From JBIOYL01 sp044870185 (lineage in GTDB: Bacteria > Actinomycetota > CALGFH01): a DNA stretch of 6,830 bases. The notes beneath the pieces are model-generated. The model searched no databases. It was given only the letters and a program-made list of their open reading frames with translations, and had not been told where the DNA came from. Shown in pieces: positions 6,347 through 6,830 of the stretch (position 1 is its first letter; each line of letters starts with the position of its first letter). The translations under genes and the position numbers were made by a program. The stretch spans positions 1 through 6,830 of the forward strand of contig JBIOYL010000005.1 in the NCBI GenBank assembly GCA_044870185.1, in the 5' to 3' direction.

Positions 6347-6384
6347 CTTCGCATCTACTTCTGTAACAGAATCATTCTGCGAAG
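6347..6384. promoter_or_regulatory. Operator-like nested palindromes in the exporter promoter region
   Basis: Two perfect 13-bp palindromes overlap: TTCTGTAACAGAA (6359-6371) and CAGAATCATTCTG (6367-6379). Together they give three half-sites TTCTG, CAGAA and TTCTG in alternating orientation with an 8-bp step. A further 7-bp inverted pair, CTTCGCA (6347-6353) and TGCGAAG (6378-6384), encloses them. The block is conspicuously AT-rich for this genome. Read leftward, TATGCT (6385-6390) could be a -10 box, which would place the block over the transcription start of the exporter. This suits a repressor site, most simply for the MarR product of the same operon; a TetR-type regulator encoded elsewhere is the alternative. 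Confidence 0.65.
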
Positions 6385-6481
6385 AGCATACCGTACGAGG
6401 CCCCTCATGCGACAGCAGGAGCTCTTGAATGCCGGGAGGACAGGCGATGGGCTGGCGATTGGTGCTGGAGGTGGCTGAGCG

Positions 6482-6830
6482 TTACAGGCCGGCCAGCCGC
6501 AGCCCGCCCTCGACCGCCCCGGGGCCGGCCGCGCGGAAGGCAGGCACCAGCTCGCAGGTGACCAGGCCGGTCTGGTCGGTCAGCTCGTCCACGATCACAA
6601 ACCACCGGCGGATGCGGGCGGGGGTGTCGACGATGATGGTCAGGACCGGGACGTGGCGGCGCACAGACCGCAGCCGGTCGCCGTGGGGCGCATGGTCGCC
6701 GTGGTAGCCCCAGACCCCGCGCAGCACCGTGGCGCCACTGGCGCCGGCCTGGCGCAGCCGGCGCACCAGCTGCACATACAGCGGATGGCCGGCGTGCTCG
6801 GCGGCCTCGCTGGCGTAGACCATGAGCTTT
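6482..6830 (-). CDS. DUF190 domain protein (5' end beyond the window)
   Basis: The translated part matches the DUF190 family: a short first strand (KLMVYASE), then HPLYVQLVRRLRQAGASGATVLRG, a G-Y-H-G loop, VPVLTIIVDTPARIRRWFVIVDELT and GLVTCELV. The fold is a small alpha/beta domain related to PII-like proteins. The biochemical function is not established; family members are often next to crcB (fluoride exporter) genes, which would lie outside this window. The reading frame continues through the edge (AKL before the ATG at 6823), and homologues begin a few residues before this point, so the true start is probably outside; a two-domain form is also possible. The stop TAA is at 6482-6484. A gap of about 130 bp with the operator block separates it from the exporter, so the two genes are probably separate units. 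Confidence 0.78.
   Translation of the reverse strand, partial: KLMVYASEAAEHAGHPLYVQLVRRLRQAGASGATVLRGVWGYHGDHAPHGDRLRSVRRHVPVLTIIVDTPARIRRWFVIVDELTDQTGLVTCELVPAFRAAGPGAVEGGLRLAGL

Noticed and set aside
4340..6478. Rightward open frame of 712 codons across the MarR-exporter operon
   Set aside because: It is rich in Gly/Gln/Arg/His with no recognisable domain and lies opposite two clear protein families. It is a composition artefact.
6405..6605. Leftward 66-codon frame between DUF190 and the exporter
   Set aside because: It overlaps the DUF190 coding sequence in another frame, is Arg/Gly/Pro-rich and has no homology-like features.
1..6830. CRISPR array, mobile element or phage-derived system
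   Set aside because: No regularly spaced repeats, terminal inverted repeats, transposase or integrase motifs were seen. The only tandem repeat is the two-copy 24-bp unit.

Overview
The window is very GC-rich, with G/C dominating third codon positions and long antisense open frames. Together with the gene families present this points to a high-GC actinobacterium. No ribosomal or other phylogenetic marker is present, so the genus cannot be named. No tRNA, rRNA, CRISPR array, insertion sequence or integrase was recognised.

Layout from left to right: (1) a leftward zinc-dependent alcohol dehydrogenase (AdhP type) whose C-terminus is cut by the left edge; (2) a divergent intergenic region of about 450 bp (959-1407) with two inverted repeats, a plausible -10 element and a 10-codon minicistron with a good Shine-Dalgarno sequence; (3) a rightward family GH15 glycoside hydrolase (trehalase/glucoamylase type), complete; (4) a hairpin that buries the Shine-Dalgarno sequence of the next gene; (5) a broken amidase-signature gene whose surviving pieces lie in three reading frames, ending in a 24-bp tandem repeat; (6) a convergent junction with a small hairpin; (7) a leftward operon of a 14-TM MFS (DHA2-like) drug exporter and a MarR-family regulator, with the exporter frameshifted near its 3' end; (8) an operator-like cluster of half-sites in the exporter promoter region; (9) a leftward DUF190 protein whose start lies beyond the right edge.

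How the genes relate: the exporter and MarR gene form a classic self-regulated efflux pair, separated by only 4 nt if the exporter frame is repaired. The ADH and GH15 genes share a divergent control region, but nothing shows a common pathway. The amidase remnant sits directly behind GH15 and was probably once co-transcribed with it.

I see no convincing new multi-gene system. The points most worth checking are the three-half-site operator, the exporter frameshift at a G5 run, the decayed amidase, and the minicistron overlapping the GH15 start.
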